From CAVPHV01 sp963704825 (GTDB lineage: Bacteria; Actinomycetota; Acidimicrobiia; Spongiisociales; UBA5794): a DNA stretch of 64,000 bases. Each line of letters opens with the position of its first letter. Positions within the stretch are counted from its first letter, which is position 1. The notes beneath the pieces were generated by a model. The model saw nothing but the letters and a program-made list of their open reading frames with translations, ran no database searches and was not told where the DNA came from. Location: positions 62,001 to 126,000 of the forward strand of contig CAVPHV010000005.1 of NCBI GenBank assembly GCA_963704825.1. Direction: 5' to 3'. This document shows, piece by piece, positions 1 to 8,858 of the stretch. Made by a program: the position numbers and the translations under genes.

Positions 1-1773
1 GTCCGCTTTGTGATGGATGCCGCCATCGCTGCCACCAGCGACGACGGCCGCGATGAGACAGCGCGTTCCGTCCGACGATTGCTGCTCGGCCCTCTCTTTG
101 GCATCCCACTCGGGCTGTTGGCAGAGGTGGACCGGTATCGGGTCGCCAACACGACAACCTGGCCGGCGGCAATCCGCGCCCTGGTGCCCGATGGTGCTCC
201 GCTCGCCGACCTGCTCGACGACCCGTCGTGGGCCACCGACCGCCCGGCCCGCGACGCCTTCTGGAATCTGTGGTCTCGTCTCCCCCAGATCGTGCCCGTC
301 GTCTCAGATCCGGCCCGCCACGAGGAGCGTGTCGCATGGAGTTCATTCGCTCAGGTCCTCCATCGCTGGAACGAACGCAACCCGACCGCGACCCTCACCG
401 ATTACCGCCGCCTCGCCGACGAGGAGGAGTTCGAAGCCAGACCGCTCCTGAGCTACGACGCTCCCGATGACGACCGCCTGGCCCTCACCACCCTCCACCA
501 GTGCAAGGGCCTGGAGTTCGACACCGTGTTCATCGCCGACGCAGTCGAAGGAGTGTTCCCGGACCTACGGAGTCGCGATTCGCTCCTCGGTGTCCGTCAC
601 CTTCTCACTCATCTCCCGGAAGGCAACGCCGAGTATCTGGCATTCCGCCTCCAGGAGGAACGCCGCCTGGCCTATACCGCAATGACCCGAGCGCAGCGCC
701 GTGTCGTGTGGACGTCAACCGCCACCGGCTTCGAAGAAGGCCGCGGCATCCCGAGCCGCTTCCTGGCTTTGGTCGCCGGAACCGACACGGTTGCAGCCGC
801 CACCACCAAACCCGCTCGTCGCACGATCCCGGTCACCCCCCAGGAGGCAGAAGCTGCGTTGCGTCGAGTGCTCGTCGACCCGGAAGAGGGAGCGCCTTTG
901 CGTCTCGCCGCCCTGAAGATGCTCGCCACGGGAACCGAACACGGCCTGCGCTCGGCCACCACCCTCGCCGGGGTCAAGCGCCGCGGGCCGGACACTGGAC
1001 TCATCGGTGACACCATTCGGCTCTCGCCCAGCCAAGCAACGGCCTATGAAGACTGCCCACGGCGGTATGCGCTCGAACGTGGGCTCAAGGTCGGCAACGA
1101 AACGTCCATCCACGCCGAGTTCGGGTTGCTGATCCACAAGGTGCTCGAAGTCGCGGAACGAGCCGCCCGGAAACGCAACGAATCACACTCCGACGTGGCG
1201 GAAGCAATTGGGGTGTTGCGCGAGGTCTTTGAACCCGCCGTCTTCGGGGGCGGAGCATTCGCCGCCGCGTGGTACGAGCGGGCGGAGTCGACCCTCGGCC
1301 ACCTCTATGCACATTGGCCGACTCGCGGGAGCGTGATCGACCTCGAACGCCAACTCCTCCTGGACATCAACGGCGTGTCGTGGATCGGCTACGCCGACCG
1401 TATCGAGACCGACGGGCTCGGCCTGAAGATCGTCGACTACAAGACGACCCGCAACCCGCCACCAAAGGACGACGTCGCGGCCTCATTGCAGCTCGGCTTC
1501 TACGTGTTGGCGGCGGCCGCCGACCCCGAGTTGGCCGAGGTCGGAGCTCCAGAATCCGCCGAGATGTGGTTCCCGGCGAAGACGGCCAAATCGGTCATCA
1601 CGAGGACATTCAACATGGAGACGCTCGCAGATGTCGAAGCTCGCCTCGTCGCCGTCGCCGAGGCGATCCGATCCGAGGCGTGGCCGCCGCAACCGAGCGC
1701 TTCCTGCGAACGCTGCCGGGTTCGCTCCGTCTGCCCCGCATGGCCAGAAGGACGGGACGCATTCCAGTCATGA
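1..1773 (+). CDS. adnA: AdnA-like UvrD-family helicase/nuclease subunit, 5' partial
   Basis: C-terminal 590 residues of a superfamily 1 helicase fused to a PD-(D/E)XK nuclease; the frame is open at the first base, so the N-terminus lies outside the window. Visible motor motifs are motif V (LHQCKGLEFDTVF) and motif VI (AYTAMTRAQRR). The nuclease follows, with YADRIE and IVDYKT supplying the metal-binding D and D-x-K residues. Four cysteines, one in YEDCPRRY and three in CERCRVRSVC, match the iron-sulfur staple of AddB/AdnB nucleases. The stop overlaps the next start (ATGA), so the two proteins are translationally coupled, as expected for a heterodimeric end-resection machine. In mycobacterial AdnA the motor is degenerate; here the visible motor motifs look intact, so the A/B assignment rests mainly on gene order. 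Confidence 0.8.
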   Translation, partial: VRFVMDAAIAATSDDGRDETARSVRRLLLGPLFGIPLGLLAEVDRYRVANTTTWPAAIRALVPDGAPLADLLDDPSWATDRPARDAFWNLWSRLPQIVPVVSDPARHEERVAWSSFAQVLHRWNERNPTATLTDYRRLADEEEFEARPLLSYDAPDDDRLALTTLHQCKGLEFDTVFIADAVEGVFPDLRSRDSLLGVRHLLTHLPEGNAEYLAFRLQEERRLAYTAMTRAQRRVVWTSTATGFEEGRGIPSRFLALVAGTDTVAAATTKPARRTIPVTPQEAEAALRRVLVDPEEGAPLRLAALKMLATGTEHGLRSATTLAGVKRRGPDTGLIGDTIRLSPSQATAYEDCPRRYALERGLKVGNETSIHAEFGLLIHKVLEVAERAARKRNESHSDVAEAIGVLREVFEPAVFGGGAFAAAWYERAESTLGHLYAHWPTRGSVIDLERQLLLDINGVSWIGYADRIETDGLGLKIVDYKTTRNPPPKDDVAASLQLGFYVLAAAADPELAEVGAPESAEMWFPAKTAKSVITRTFNMETLADVEARLVAVAEAIRSEAWPPQPSASCERCRVRSVCPAWPEGRDAFQS

Positions 1774-4700
1774 GCGACTTCCCACTCACCTCTCAGCAGC
1801 AAGCCGTGGTCGACCACGACCTTCTCCCGCTGCGGGTCGCCGCCGGCGCCGGGACCGGCAAGACGTCAACGATCGCCCGACGCCTCCAAACCATCGTCGC
1901 CGCCGGCACGCCACCCGAAGCCACCCTCGGCATCACCTTCACCAACAAGGCGGCCGGAGAGTTGTCGGACCGGCTGCGCTCGCTGCTCCCCGAATTGGCT
2001 CAGACCGGCCGCGAGGTCGAGGTCACCACCTACCACGGATTCGCTTATGGGCTGCTTCAGGAGTTCGGGGCCTATGTCGGGGTGGAGCGCGACGCCGCCG
2101 TCATCGGCCCCGGTTACGTCCGCCAGCTGATCTACGACAGTCTGCGGGGCGAAGACTTCCAGGCGCTCGACATGACGAGCCCACCGCACCGGGTGGCCGA
2201 GGCCGCCGATCTTGCCGGCCAACTCGGCGACAACCTCAAGACCCCAGCTGATCTGTTTGCAGCCGCCCCTGAGCCGGTCGGCGAGCTGTGGAGTGCCCGC
2301 CTCGAACTCGGCAAGATCGTCGCCGGCTACGACGCCGAGAAACGCCGCCTTGGGGTTGTTGACTATGCCGATCTCATTCGATTCGCCCATCGCTTGGTCA
2401 CCGAGCAACCATCCATTGCCCAGCGGGTTCGTTCTCGCTTCTCTGTGGTCCTGCTCGACGAGTATCAAGACACGGCACCCGCTCAACGCAGCTTGCTGGA
2501 GGCGATCTTCGGCGACGGGTTCCCAGTCACCGCGGTTGGCGACAGCGATCAGATCATCTACGAGTGGCGCGGGGCGTCGCTGGCCAACTTCGACGCCTTC
2601 CCAACCGACTTCGCTAATCCGAACGGCAAACCGGCGATCACCCTGCCGTTGACCGTCAACCACCGCTCGGCACGTCGCATCCTCGAAGCGGCCCACGCGG
2701 TACGCGCCCAAATTCACGGTGACACCCCGTTCGATCGGCTCGAACCCGCCGCCGGTACCGGCGAAGGCATGGTCGCGGCCCGCTGGTTCCGGACCGCCGT
2801 CGAAGAGGCGACCTGGATCGCCGAGGAGGCCAGGCGACTCCACGAGGAGGAAGGAATGGCGTGGCGCGACATGGCGATCCTGTTCCGCAAGAATCGCCAG
2901 ATCTCATTGGTGAGGGATGCGCTCGAGGCCCACGGCGTGCCGCTCGAGGTCGCGTCACTCGGAGGATTGCTCGACGTCCCCGAGGTCGCCGAACTCCACG
3001 CCTGGCTGCGGATTCTGGAGCACCCCGACGACACCCCCGCCCTGATGCGAATCCTGCTCGGCAGCCGCTATCGACTCGGGTTCGGGGATATCGCCGTGTT
3101 GTCGCGCTGGATCGCCCGTCAGGGCGGAGCGGTCGATGTCGACGATGGTCCGGCCTGGCCGCTGCTCGAAGCCATTGACTCCATCGATGACATCGACACG
3201 CTGAGCCGCGAGGCGCACACTCGCCTCGACGAGTTTCGTGGCCTCTACCGATCGCTGCTCTCGCAAGCCCAGGGGGTTGCCCTGGTTGAGCTGTGTCGCC
3301 GCATCCTGGACGCCATCGATGCGTGGGTGGAGGTTGACTCGATGGAAGAGGCATCGGGGCTGTCGGCGCGCCTCAACCTGTATCGCTTCCTCGACCTCGC
3401 CGAGCAGTGGAGCCCGCTCGAGGGTCGTCCATCCTTGATCGCCTTCCTCGGCTATCTGGAGTTGCTGACCGACGAACGTTCCGCCGATGAGCTTGATACG
3501 GCTCGCCTCGGTGGCGAGGACGCGGTGGCCCTGCTCACGGTGCACCGCGCCAAGGGACTCGAATGGGACACCGTGTTCCTTCCCGCCCTTGCGAAGGACA
3601 TCTTCCCGTCCAGATCCCTCGGCTACGACAACCCGGCTCAGTACGCAAGGTATCTCCCGTACGAGCTGAGGCTCGACGCGGCCGGGCTTCCCCGGCTCGA
3701 CGGACCGAAGCAGCAACGCGACCAGCTGTTGCGAGAGCATCATCTGCGTGGCGAATGGCGGGCGGCCTACGTCGCCGTCACCCGAGCCAAGCGGCGCCTC
3801 TACCCCACCGGGGCCTTCTGGTACACCGCCAAGCAGCCCAAGGCCCCCAGCCACTTGTTCGAGGTACTCGAGGCGTGCCCGGCCGTCGACGTGTTCTCCA
3901 CCCCAGACGAACCCGGTGAACCACCGGAGCGTCTCGTGATCCCCGACCTCGGTGGCGCCCCGGACCCCCTTTTCCCAGATGGTTGGCAGGAGGCGCTTCG
4001 GACCGCCGTCGCCGATCCGACATGGCCCGAGCAGCGCAGCGGCGAGGGCCGGGCGGCGTACGATGCGAAGGTGGACCAGCTAGAGATCTTGCTCGACTCC
4101 CTCCCCGACCCGGCACCGTCGGAGACACTGCCGAAAGTCGCCGGCACGTCGGTGACCGGTCTGGTCACCATGGCTCGCTGCCCCCAGCAGTTCTATTGGA
4201 GCGAGGTCGATCGGCTTCCCCGGCGCCCCAGCACGGCGCTGCGCCGCGGAGTCGACGTCCACCGCCGCATCGAACTTCACAATCGGGGCCAGGTCCCCTT
4301 CGAGGAACTCTCCGACGACCTCTACGACGCCGTGGACGCCTCCGCAGGCGACGGTGCGGGCGATACCGGTTCCAAGAGACGTGACCCATTCGAGACTTTC
4401 CTCGAGTCGCCCTATGCCGGACGTCGCCCCCGTTTCATCGAGACCCCCATCGACCTCAAGATCGGAAAAGGCCGGGTCCGCGGCCGGATCGACGCCATCT
4501 ACGAGCCGGAGCCGGGCCTGTGGGAGATCGTTGACTACAAATCCGGCTCACATCGCCCCGATCCCGCCCTGGGTATCCAGTTGGAGGCGTACGCCGTCGC
4601 CGCCGCCTCGGGGGCGGTGTCTACCGAACGGCCCGACCAGATCGCCGTCAGCTTCCTCTACCTCGGCACCGACACCGCCACGCAGGTCCGCACCGAAGTC

Positions 4701-4853
4701 GATGACGTCTGGCTGGGCGACGCCGAGGTCCGGTTGAGCGAGTTGATGGAGCGAGTGAGGGGAGACGAGTTCCCGCCCACCCCCTCGGAGGCGTGCCATC
4801 GCTGCGACTTCCGCCGCTTCTGCCAAGCCGGCCAGGCCTTTGTCGCCGGCTGA
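1770..4853 (+). CDS. adnB: AdnB-like ATP-dependent helicase/nuclease
   Basis: 1027 residues, complete. The start at 1770 overlaps the upstream stop; the frame is open further upstream, but homology begins at FPLTSQQQAVV (Q motif). Walker A is AGAGTGKT (K31), the Walker B/DEXQ motif is DEYQD (D230-E231), then motif III DSDQIIYEWRG, motif V HRAKGLEWDTVF and motif VI VAVTRAKRR (R672). The C-terminal RecB-type nuclease has RIDAIYE (D908) and VDYKSG (D922, K924). C804, C1009, C1012 and C1018 are spaced as an iron-sulfur cluster. Length and layout match mycobacterial AdnB (about 1100 residues), the lead motor and nuclease of the AdnAB complex that resects double-strand breaks. A RecB/PcrA-like solitary enzyme is less likely given the adjacent partner. 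Confidence 0.85.
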   Translation: MSDFPLTSQQQAVVDHDLLPLRVAAGAGTGKTSTIARRLQTIVAAGTPPEATLGITFTNKAAGELSDRLRSLLPELAQTGREVEVTTYHGFAYGLLQEFGAYVGVERDAAVIGPGYVRQLIYDSLRGEDFQALDMTSPPHRVAEAADLAGQLGDNLKTPADLFAAAPEPVGELWSARLELGKIVAGYDAEKRRLGVVDYADLIRFAHRLVTEQPSIAQRVRSRFSVVLLDEYQDTAPAQRSLLEAIFGDGFPVTAVGDSDQIIYEWRGASLANFDAFPTDFANPNGKPAITLPLTVNHRSARRILEAAHAVRAQIHGDTPFDRLEPAAGTGEGMVAARWFRTAVEEATWIAEEARRLHEEEGMAWRDMAILFRKNRQISLVRDALEAHGVPLEVASLGGLLDVPEVAELHAWLRILEHPDDTPALMRILLGSRYRLGFGDIAVLSRWIARQGGAVDVDDGPAWPLLEAIDSIDDIDTLSREAHTRLDEFRGLYRSLLSQAQGVALVELCRRILDAIDAWVEVDSMEEASGLSARLNLYRFLDLAEQWSPLEGRPSLIAFLGYLELLTDERSADELDTARLGGEDAVALLTVHRAKGLEWDTVFLPALAKDIFPSRSLGYDNPAQYARYLPYELRLDAAGLPRLDGPKQQRDQLLREHHLRGEWRAAYVAVTRAKRRLYPTGAFWYTAKQPKAPSHLFEVLEACPAVDVFSTPDEPGEPPERLVIPDLGGAPDPLFPDGWQEALRTAVADPTWPEQRSGEGRAAYDAKVDQLEILLDSLPDPAPSETLPKVAGTSVTGLVTMARCPQQFYWSEVDRLPRRPSTALRRGVDVHRRIELHNRGQVPFEELSDDLYDAVDASAGDGAGDTGSKRRDPFETFLESPYAGRRPRFIETPIDLKIGKGRVRGRIDAIYEPEPGLWEIVDYKSGSHRPDPALGIQLEAYAVAAASGAVSTERPDQIAVSFLYLGTDTATQVRTEVDDVWLGDAEVRLSELMERVRGDEFPPTPSEACHRCDFRRFCQAGQAFVAG

Positions 4854-4869
4854 TACCCGTCGGTTGCTC

Positions 4870-5325
4870 CTACCGAACCCGGCCGTCGGCTACGTCTAGG
4901 ACCATCGTCACCGGGCCGTCGTTGACCAAGGCAACGTCCATCATCGCCCCGAAGCGGCCGCCTGCCACCGGCACACCGACCGCCGCGATTGCATTCTGGA
5001 CGCACCCGACCAGGGGTGCCGCTACCTCGGGGGGCGCGGCTTCGGTGAACGACGGTCTACGCCCCCGGCGCACGCTCCCGTAGAGCGTGAACTGGCTCAC
5101 GACGAGCACTCCGCCCCCGATGTCGGCAACCGAACGATTCATCTTTCCCGCATCGTCCCGGAATATGCGCAGCGAAACCACCTTGGCGGCCAGTGCCTCA
5201 GCATCCGCCGCGGTGTCGTCGTGATGGACCCCGACCAGGACGAGGAGGCCCGCCCCAATGGCGCCGACCGTCTCGCCGCCGACAGCCACCGACGCTTCCG
5301 AAACCCGCTGCACGACTGCTCGCAT
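4870..5325 (-). CDS. dtd: D-aminoacyl-tRNA deacylase
   Basis: 151 residues, the usual length for bacterial DTD. It hydrolyses D-amino acids from mischarged tRNAs in the cytoplasm. It begins MRAVVQRVSEASV, carries the active-site SQFTLYG segment and the C-terminal NDGPVT (Gly-cisPro-type) segment, the two signatures of the family. The start is set by an AGGAGGA Shine-Dalgarno sequence at 5331-5337 (minus strand), 5 nt before the ATG; 14 further in-frame codons upstream lack family similarity. It converges with adnB across a 16-bp gap and is divergent from the popT gene. Confidence 0.95.
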   Translation of the reverse strand: MRAVVQRVSEASVAVGGETVGAIGAGLLVLVGVHHDDTAADAEALAAKVVSLRIFRDDAGKMNRSVADIGGGVLVVSQFTLYGSVRRGRRPSFTEAAPPEVAAPLVGCVQNAIAAVGVPVAGGRFGAMMDVALVNDGPVTMVLDVADGRVR

Positions 5326-5426
5326 GGCGCTCCTCCTCGGCCCCTCCCTCGGGCGGCGACGGTACACGAAAGCGTCGCACCGCCCAACGGCATCGGGCGA
5401 TTCCCCCGCTACGGGAATCGCGCTCC

Positions 5427-5432
5427 TACACT
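5427..5432 (+). promoter_or_regulatory. -10 box (TACACT) for leaderless popT
   Basis: TANNNT hexamer ending 6 nt before the GTG start at 5439, which would put the transcription start on or next to the start codon. The same geometry recurs at many genes of the window. No convincing -35 is seen. Confidence 0.5.
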
Positions 5433-5438
5433 CCGCCG

Positions 5439-6368
5439 GTGATCCGAGAGACTCCCTGGACCTTGCTGCGCGGCTACCTCATGGGCGCCGCCGATGTCGT
5501 GCCCGGCGTGTCCGGCGGCACCGTCGCTCTCGTCGTCGGCATCTACGAACGACTCATCGAGTCGGTGCGTGCCGGAAGCTCCGCGCTCGGCCACGCGATT
5601 CGGTTCGACTGGCAAGGGACCAAGCGGTGGCTGGGAAGAGTCGAGTGGTCGTTTATCATCCCGCTCCTTCTTGGAATCGGATTGGCGGTCGTCACGCTCG
5701 CCGGCCTACTCGAAGGCCTCCTGCACGATCATCCCGTGCAGATGGCCGGACTCTTCACCGGACTCATCGCCGGTTCCGTCGTCATCTCGGCCCGCCTCGT
5801 CGGGCGGTGGGACATCGCCGGGATCCTGGTCCTGATCGCAGTCGGACTCTCCGCGTTTGCCCTGCTCGGCCTGCGCGGTGGTGTCAACGAGGACGTCGTT
5901 GCCCAAGCGACCGATCCCCAACTCTGGGCATTCTTCCTCGCCGGGGCCGTCGCCATCTGCGCCATGATCCTCCCGGGGGTGAGCGGCTCGTTCCTGCTGG
6001 TCCTCCTCGGCATGTATGCCGCCGTGCTGGGAGCAGTGACCGATCGCGATCTTGGCACCCTTGCAGTGTTTCTCCTCGGCACCATCGTTGGTCTCGCCCT
6101 CTTCAGCCAGTTGCTGCACTGGGCGCTCAAGCACCACCACGACACCGTGATGGCGGCCCTGATCGGACTGATGGCAGGCTCGATGCGGGTGCTCTGGCCG
6201 TGGCCGGGAGGATTGGACTCGACCGAACTCGCCCGCCCTGATGACCATGTAGCAATCACCGTCGCCCTCGGCGCAGTGGCCTTCGTCGGCGTCGTGGTCG
6301 TTGGTGCCTACGCCCAGCGCCGAGAACAGATTGAAGAAGCGGCAATCAACGCGGGCTCCAGGGACTGA
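5439..6368 (+). CDS. popT: DUF368 / PopT-type polyprenyl-phosphate translocase
   Basis: 309-residue polytopic membrane protein of the DUF368 family, shown in other bacteria to flip undecaprenyl phosphate back across the membrane for cell-wall synthesis. The N-terminus has the family hallmark MGAADVVPGVSGGTVA, and the internal repeat has its counterpart ICAMILPGVSGSFLL, as expected of a two-fold pseudo-symmetric transporter. About eight to ten hydrophobic segments are visible. The frame is open about 80 codons further upstream, but that part is Arg/Pro-rich and antisense to dtd; GTG 5439 gives the normal N-terminus and follows a -10 box at leaderless spacing. The 3' end overlaps the convergent small gene ending at 6346 by 23 bp. 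Confidence 0.85.
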   Translation: MIRETPWTLLRGYLMGAADVVPGVSGGTVALVVGIYERLIESVRAGSSALGHAIRFDWQGTKRWLGRVEWSFIIPLLLGIGLAVVTLAGLLEGLLHDHPVQMAGLFTGLIAGSVVISARLVGRWDIAGILVLIAVGLSAFALLGLRGGVNEDVVAQATDPQLWAFFLAGAVAICAMILPGVSGSFLLVLLGMYAAVLGAVTDRDLGTLAVFLLGTIVGLALFSQLLHWALKHHHDTVMAALIGLMAGSMRVLWPWPGGLDSTELARPDDHVAITVALGAVAFVGVVVVGAYAQRREQIEEAAINAGSRD

Positions 6369-6516
6369 GATCCCCGCCCTGATCCGGCATCTCGCGGGAG
6401 AAGAAGCGAACCATCGCGTCGGCCACCTCGCCGGCGGGCACCCGATAGGTCCCGGCATCAACCTGGCGCTTCAGCCGTGCGATCCTCAACTGCCTCGTCT
6501 CCTCGGAGTGGTTGAC
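6346..6516 (-). CDS. small FlgM-like (anti-sigma-28-like) protein
   Basis: 56 residues from ATG 6516; an in-frame GTG at 6588 would give 80 but would overlap the upstream gene. The core RIARLKRQVDAGTYRVP followed by EVADAMVRFF resembles the sigma-binding helices of FlgM (IA-LK--I--G-Y-V----VA--ml). FlgM holds the flagellar sigma factor inactive. No flagellar gene is in the window, so its partner is unknown. It lies 49 bp downstream of the F420-type oxidoreductase on the same strand and its 3' end overlaps popT. Similarity is over a short helix-rich stretch only, so the function is tentative. Confidence 0.5.
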   Translation of the reverse strand, partial: VNHSEETRQLRIARLKRQVDAGTYRVPAGEVADAMVRFFSREMPDQGGDLSPWSPR

Positions 6517-6565
6517 CATCTCCTGGCCATCATCGGCACAAGAGGGTGACCGGCTTGAATCCGGC

Positions 6566-7474
6566 TCAGAATCTGGCGGCCAGATCACCGTATGCCTCGA
6601 TGAAGTCGGGCCGTCGCCGCGAACCCGGGATGACCGCGATCAGCCCGTCGACCTGACGCGCCGCGAGGGCAGCGACCTGCTCGGCGGCGGTGTCGACCGT
6701 TCCGATCACCCCGATGGCTTCGATGTCTCCCATCCACGCCATGTGGATGCGGGCCACGTCGAGCGCTGCAGCTGCTTCGTCCTCGGTGCGACCAACCGCC
6801 ACTGGGATCTGCAGAGTTGTCCTCACGGTGCGACCGGCATCCGCAGCCGCCGCGGTGACCACCGCCCGGGCTTCCTCCAAATCGGGAATCCGCGACGCCG
6901 GGCAGTTCCACACCTCGGCCTTGCGCCCGGTGATCTCCCGCATCCTGAGGCCACCGGCCCCCACCGTGATCGGCGGATGAGGCTGCTGGAGGGGGCCCGG
7001 CCGGCAATAGGCGCCCCGCAGTTTGATGGAGTCCCCATCAAAGTCAACCGGGCCACCACCAAGCAACGCCACAAGGGCGTCGAGGTACTGCTCGAAATAG
7101 GCGACCCGTTCGCCCGGAGAACCAAACGGGTAGCCATAGGCCTCGTACTCAGGCTGGTACCAACCGGCACCGAGGCCGATCTCGACCCTGCCACCCGACG
7201 CCTGATCCAGGGTCGCCACCATCTTGGCAAAGAGGCCGACATTGCGAAACGACACACAGTTCACCAGATGACCAAGTCGGACCCGATCCGTAACCGCGGC
7301 GAGATACGCCAGCGCGGTCCATGCCTCAAAAACATCGCCCTCCGGGTCCGTGGTTCCCAGCAAGTGATCGACCAGCCAGATCGAGTCAAGCCCGGAGGCT
7401 TCGGCGACGCGAGCGTCGCTCTCGGTGTGTTCCCAACGACAGCCGAACTGCGAAACCGCCAGTCCAAATTCCAC
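6566..7474 (-). CDS. LLM-class (probably F420-dependent) oxidoreductase
   Basis: 302-residue luciferase-like TIM-barrel protein. Family features are FGLAVSQFG at the N-terminus, GLDSIWLVDHLLG, the RVRLGHLVNCVSFRN strand, GGRVEIGLGAGWYQPEYEAYG, and PPITVGAGG. Members in actinobacteria usually use cofactor F420 for hydride transfer; the substrate cannot be told. A GTG two codons upstream (7480) is possible, but GGAGG sits 5 nt before GTG 7474, which decides for the shorter form. A TACGCT -10 candidate lies about 35 nt upstream, so this gene appears to have a leader. It may be cotranscribed with the FlgM-like gene downstream. Confidence 0.85.
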   Translation of the reverse strand: MEFGLAVSQFGCRWEHTESDARVAEASGLDSIWLVDHLLGTTDPEGDVFEAWTALAYLAAVTDRVRLGHLVNCVSFRNVGLFAKMVATLDQASGGRVEIGLGAGWYQPEYEAYGYPFGSPGERVAYFEQYLDALVALLGGGPVDFDGDSIKLRGAYCRPGPLQQPHPPITVGAGGLRMREITGRKAEVWNCPASRIPDLEEARAVVTAAAADAGRTVRTTLQIPVAVGRTEDEAAAALDVARIHMAWMGDIEAIGVIGTVDTAAEQVAALAARQVDGLIAVIPGSRRRPDFIEAYGDLAARF

Positions 7475-7597
7475 GCCCACCTCCAGGCCAGAGTTCTCGC
7501 AACAACCCGAAGCGTACCGTTGACTGACCGCCGCGAGCTTGCTGACCGGGCGCTTGATCGGCCGAGCGATCGCTCATGCCGGCGGTTCAGCAGGCTC

Positions 7598-8857
7598 CTA
7601 GAGCTGCGCTTCTTCGATGAGACTGCTATCGGCGGGTGCCAGCGGCGGGGCCAGCATACGAAAGACGATCGGAGAGAACACCGCGGTGACGCCCACCAGC
7701 AAGATGGCCCCGGCCTCCAAGCCTTCGTCGATCACCCCGATCTGCACCCCGAATTCAGCCAGGGCGATGATCACGCTGAGTTGTCCGGCCAATAAGACGC
7801 CGGATGCCAAGGACTGGCGCGGGCTCAAGCCACGGAAGACGAACAGCATCGCCGGGCCGAGCTTGATGAGGATCGCGATCACGATCAGAGCGATCGCCAT
7901 TTGCAGCACCTCGGGGTCGGCCAGGGCGCCCAGGGGAAACTGCAAACCAACGTTGATGAAGAAGATCGGGATGAAGAAGCCATACGCAAAGCCGCCGAGG
8001 CGGGCTTCGAGTTCGCCGGTGTTGCGGAAGACGAAAGCAAACATCGCTCCCGCCAGAAAGGCCCCAAGAATCGGTTCGATGTTGAAGGCCCGCGAAAGCC
8101 CAATGAAGACGAACAGCAAGGCCAAACTGGCCCGAATCCCCATTTCGTCCGAGTCGTGCTTGGCGAATAGCCGTTCAAACTTCTCCGGGTACCACCAGGC
8201 TGCCCGCCGAATCACCAAGAGAATGACGGCAAAAATCGCAAACAAAGCCGGCACGCTGAGAAGCTCGAATCCCATTCCCTGGGTGACCCACACGCCAAAA
8301 ATGACGATGGCGGCCGTTGAGATGAACTCGGCGAGCACGCCGGTGACGATGGTCAACTGACCAAGCGTCGTCCCGGTGCGTCTGGTGTGACGCAATGCCG
8401 GGATGATGATTCCCAACGATGCCGCCGACGTCAGCAGGGTCAGGAAGACCCGTTGCTCGGTCGAATCGGCAAGGAACCCATATCCAAACCAAGCCGCAAC
8501 GACGATGACGCCGTACACCAGCAGACCCCTGATGATGGGACCCGAACCTTGCCGCTCGAGCCGCTCAAAATCGACCTCGAATCCGGCGAGGAACATCAGA
8601 AGGAAAAGACCGAGTTCGGCGAGCAGCACGATGAACTCGTTGTCCGCAGATGAAGCCTGGATGATGTTGAGGACCTCCGGCCCCAGCACCAAGCCGAAGA
8701 GGATCTCGAGCACAACGGCCGGCAGGCCGAAGCGCCGGGCGATCAGCGGCAGCGCAAAGGCACCGACACCTATGAGGCCAAACCCGGCTGCGCTCGGAAG
8801 AAAATCGGGAGCATCGACGACCGCAAGAATGTCGGCTACGGCATACAGCACGTCCAC
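7598..8857 (-). CDS. CPA2-family cation:proton antiporter (KefB-like)
   Basis: 419 residues, almost wholly hydrophobic, with 12-13 predicted membrane segments. It has the Na+/H+ exchanger fold signatures FGLPAVVLEILFGLVLGP near the N-terminus, LAELGLFLLMFLAGFEVD, and the long IEPILGAFLAGAMFAFV segment. It likely exchanges K+ or Na+ for protons. The GTG start follows the stop of the upstream RCK/USP gene by a single base, so the two are translationally coupled and the upstream protein is the likely gating subunit. Ion specificity is not visible. Confidence 0.85.
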   Translation of the reverse strand: MDVLYAVADILAVVDAPDFLPSAAGFGLIGVGAFALPLIARRFGLPAVVLEILFGLVLGPEVLNIIQASSADNEFIVLLAELGLFLLMFLAGFEVDFERLERQGSGPIIRGLLVYGVIVVAAWFGYGFLADSTEQRVFLTLLTSAASLGIIIPALRHTRRTGTTLGQLTIVTGVLAEFISTAAIVIFGVWVTQGMGFELLSVPALFAIFAVILLVIRRAAWWYPEKFERLFAKHDSDEMGIRASLALLFVFIGLSRAFNIEPILGAFLAGAMFAFVFRNTGELEARLGGFAYGFFIPIFFINVGLQFPLGALADPEVLQMAIALIVIAILIKLGPAMLFVFRGLSPRQSLASGVLLAGQLSVIIALAEFGVQIGVIDEGLEAGAILLVGVTAVFSPIVFRMLAPPLAPADSSLIEEAQL

Positions 8858-8858
8858 G

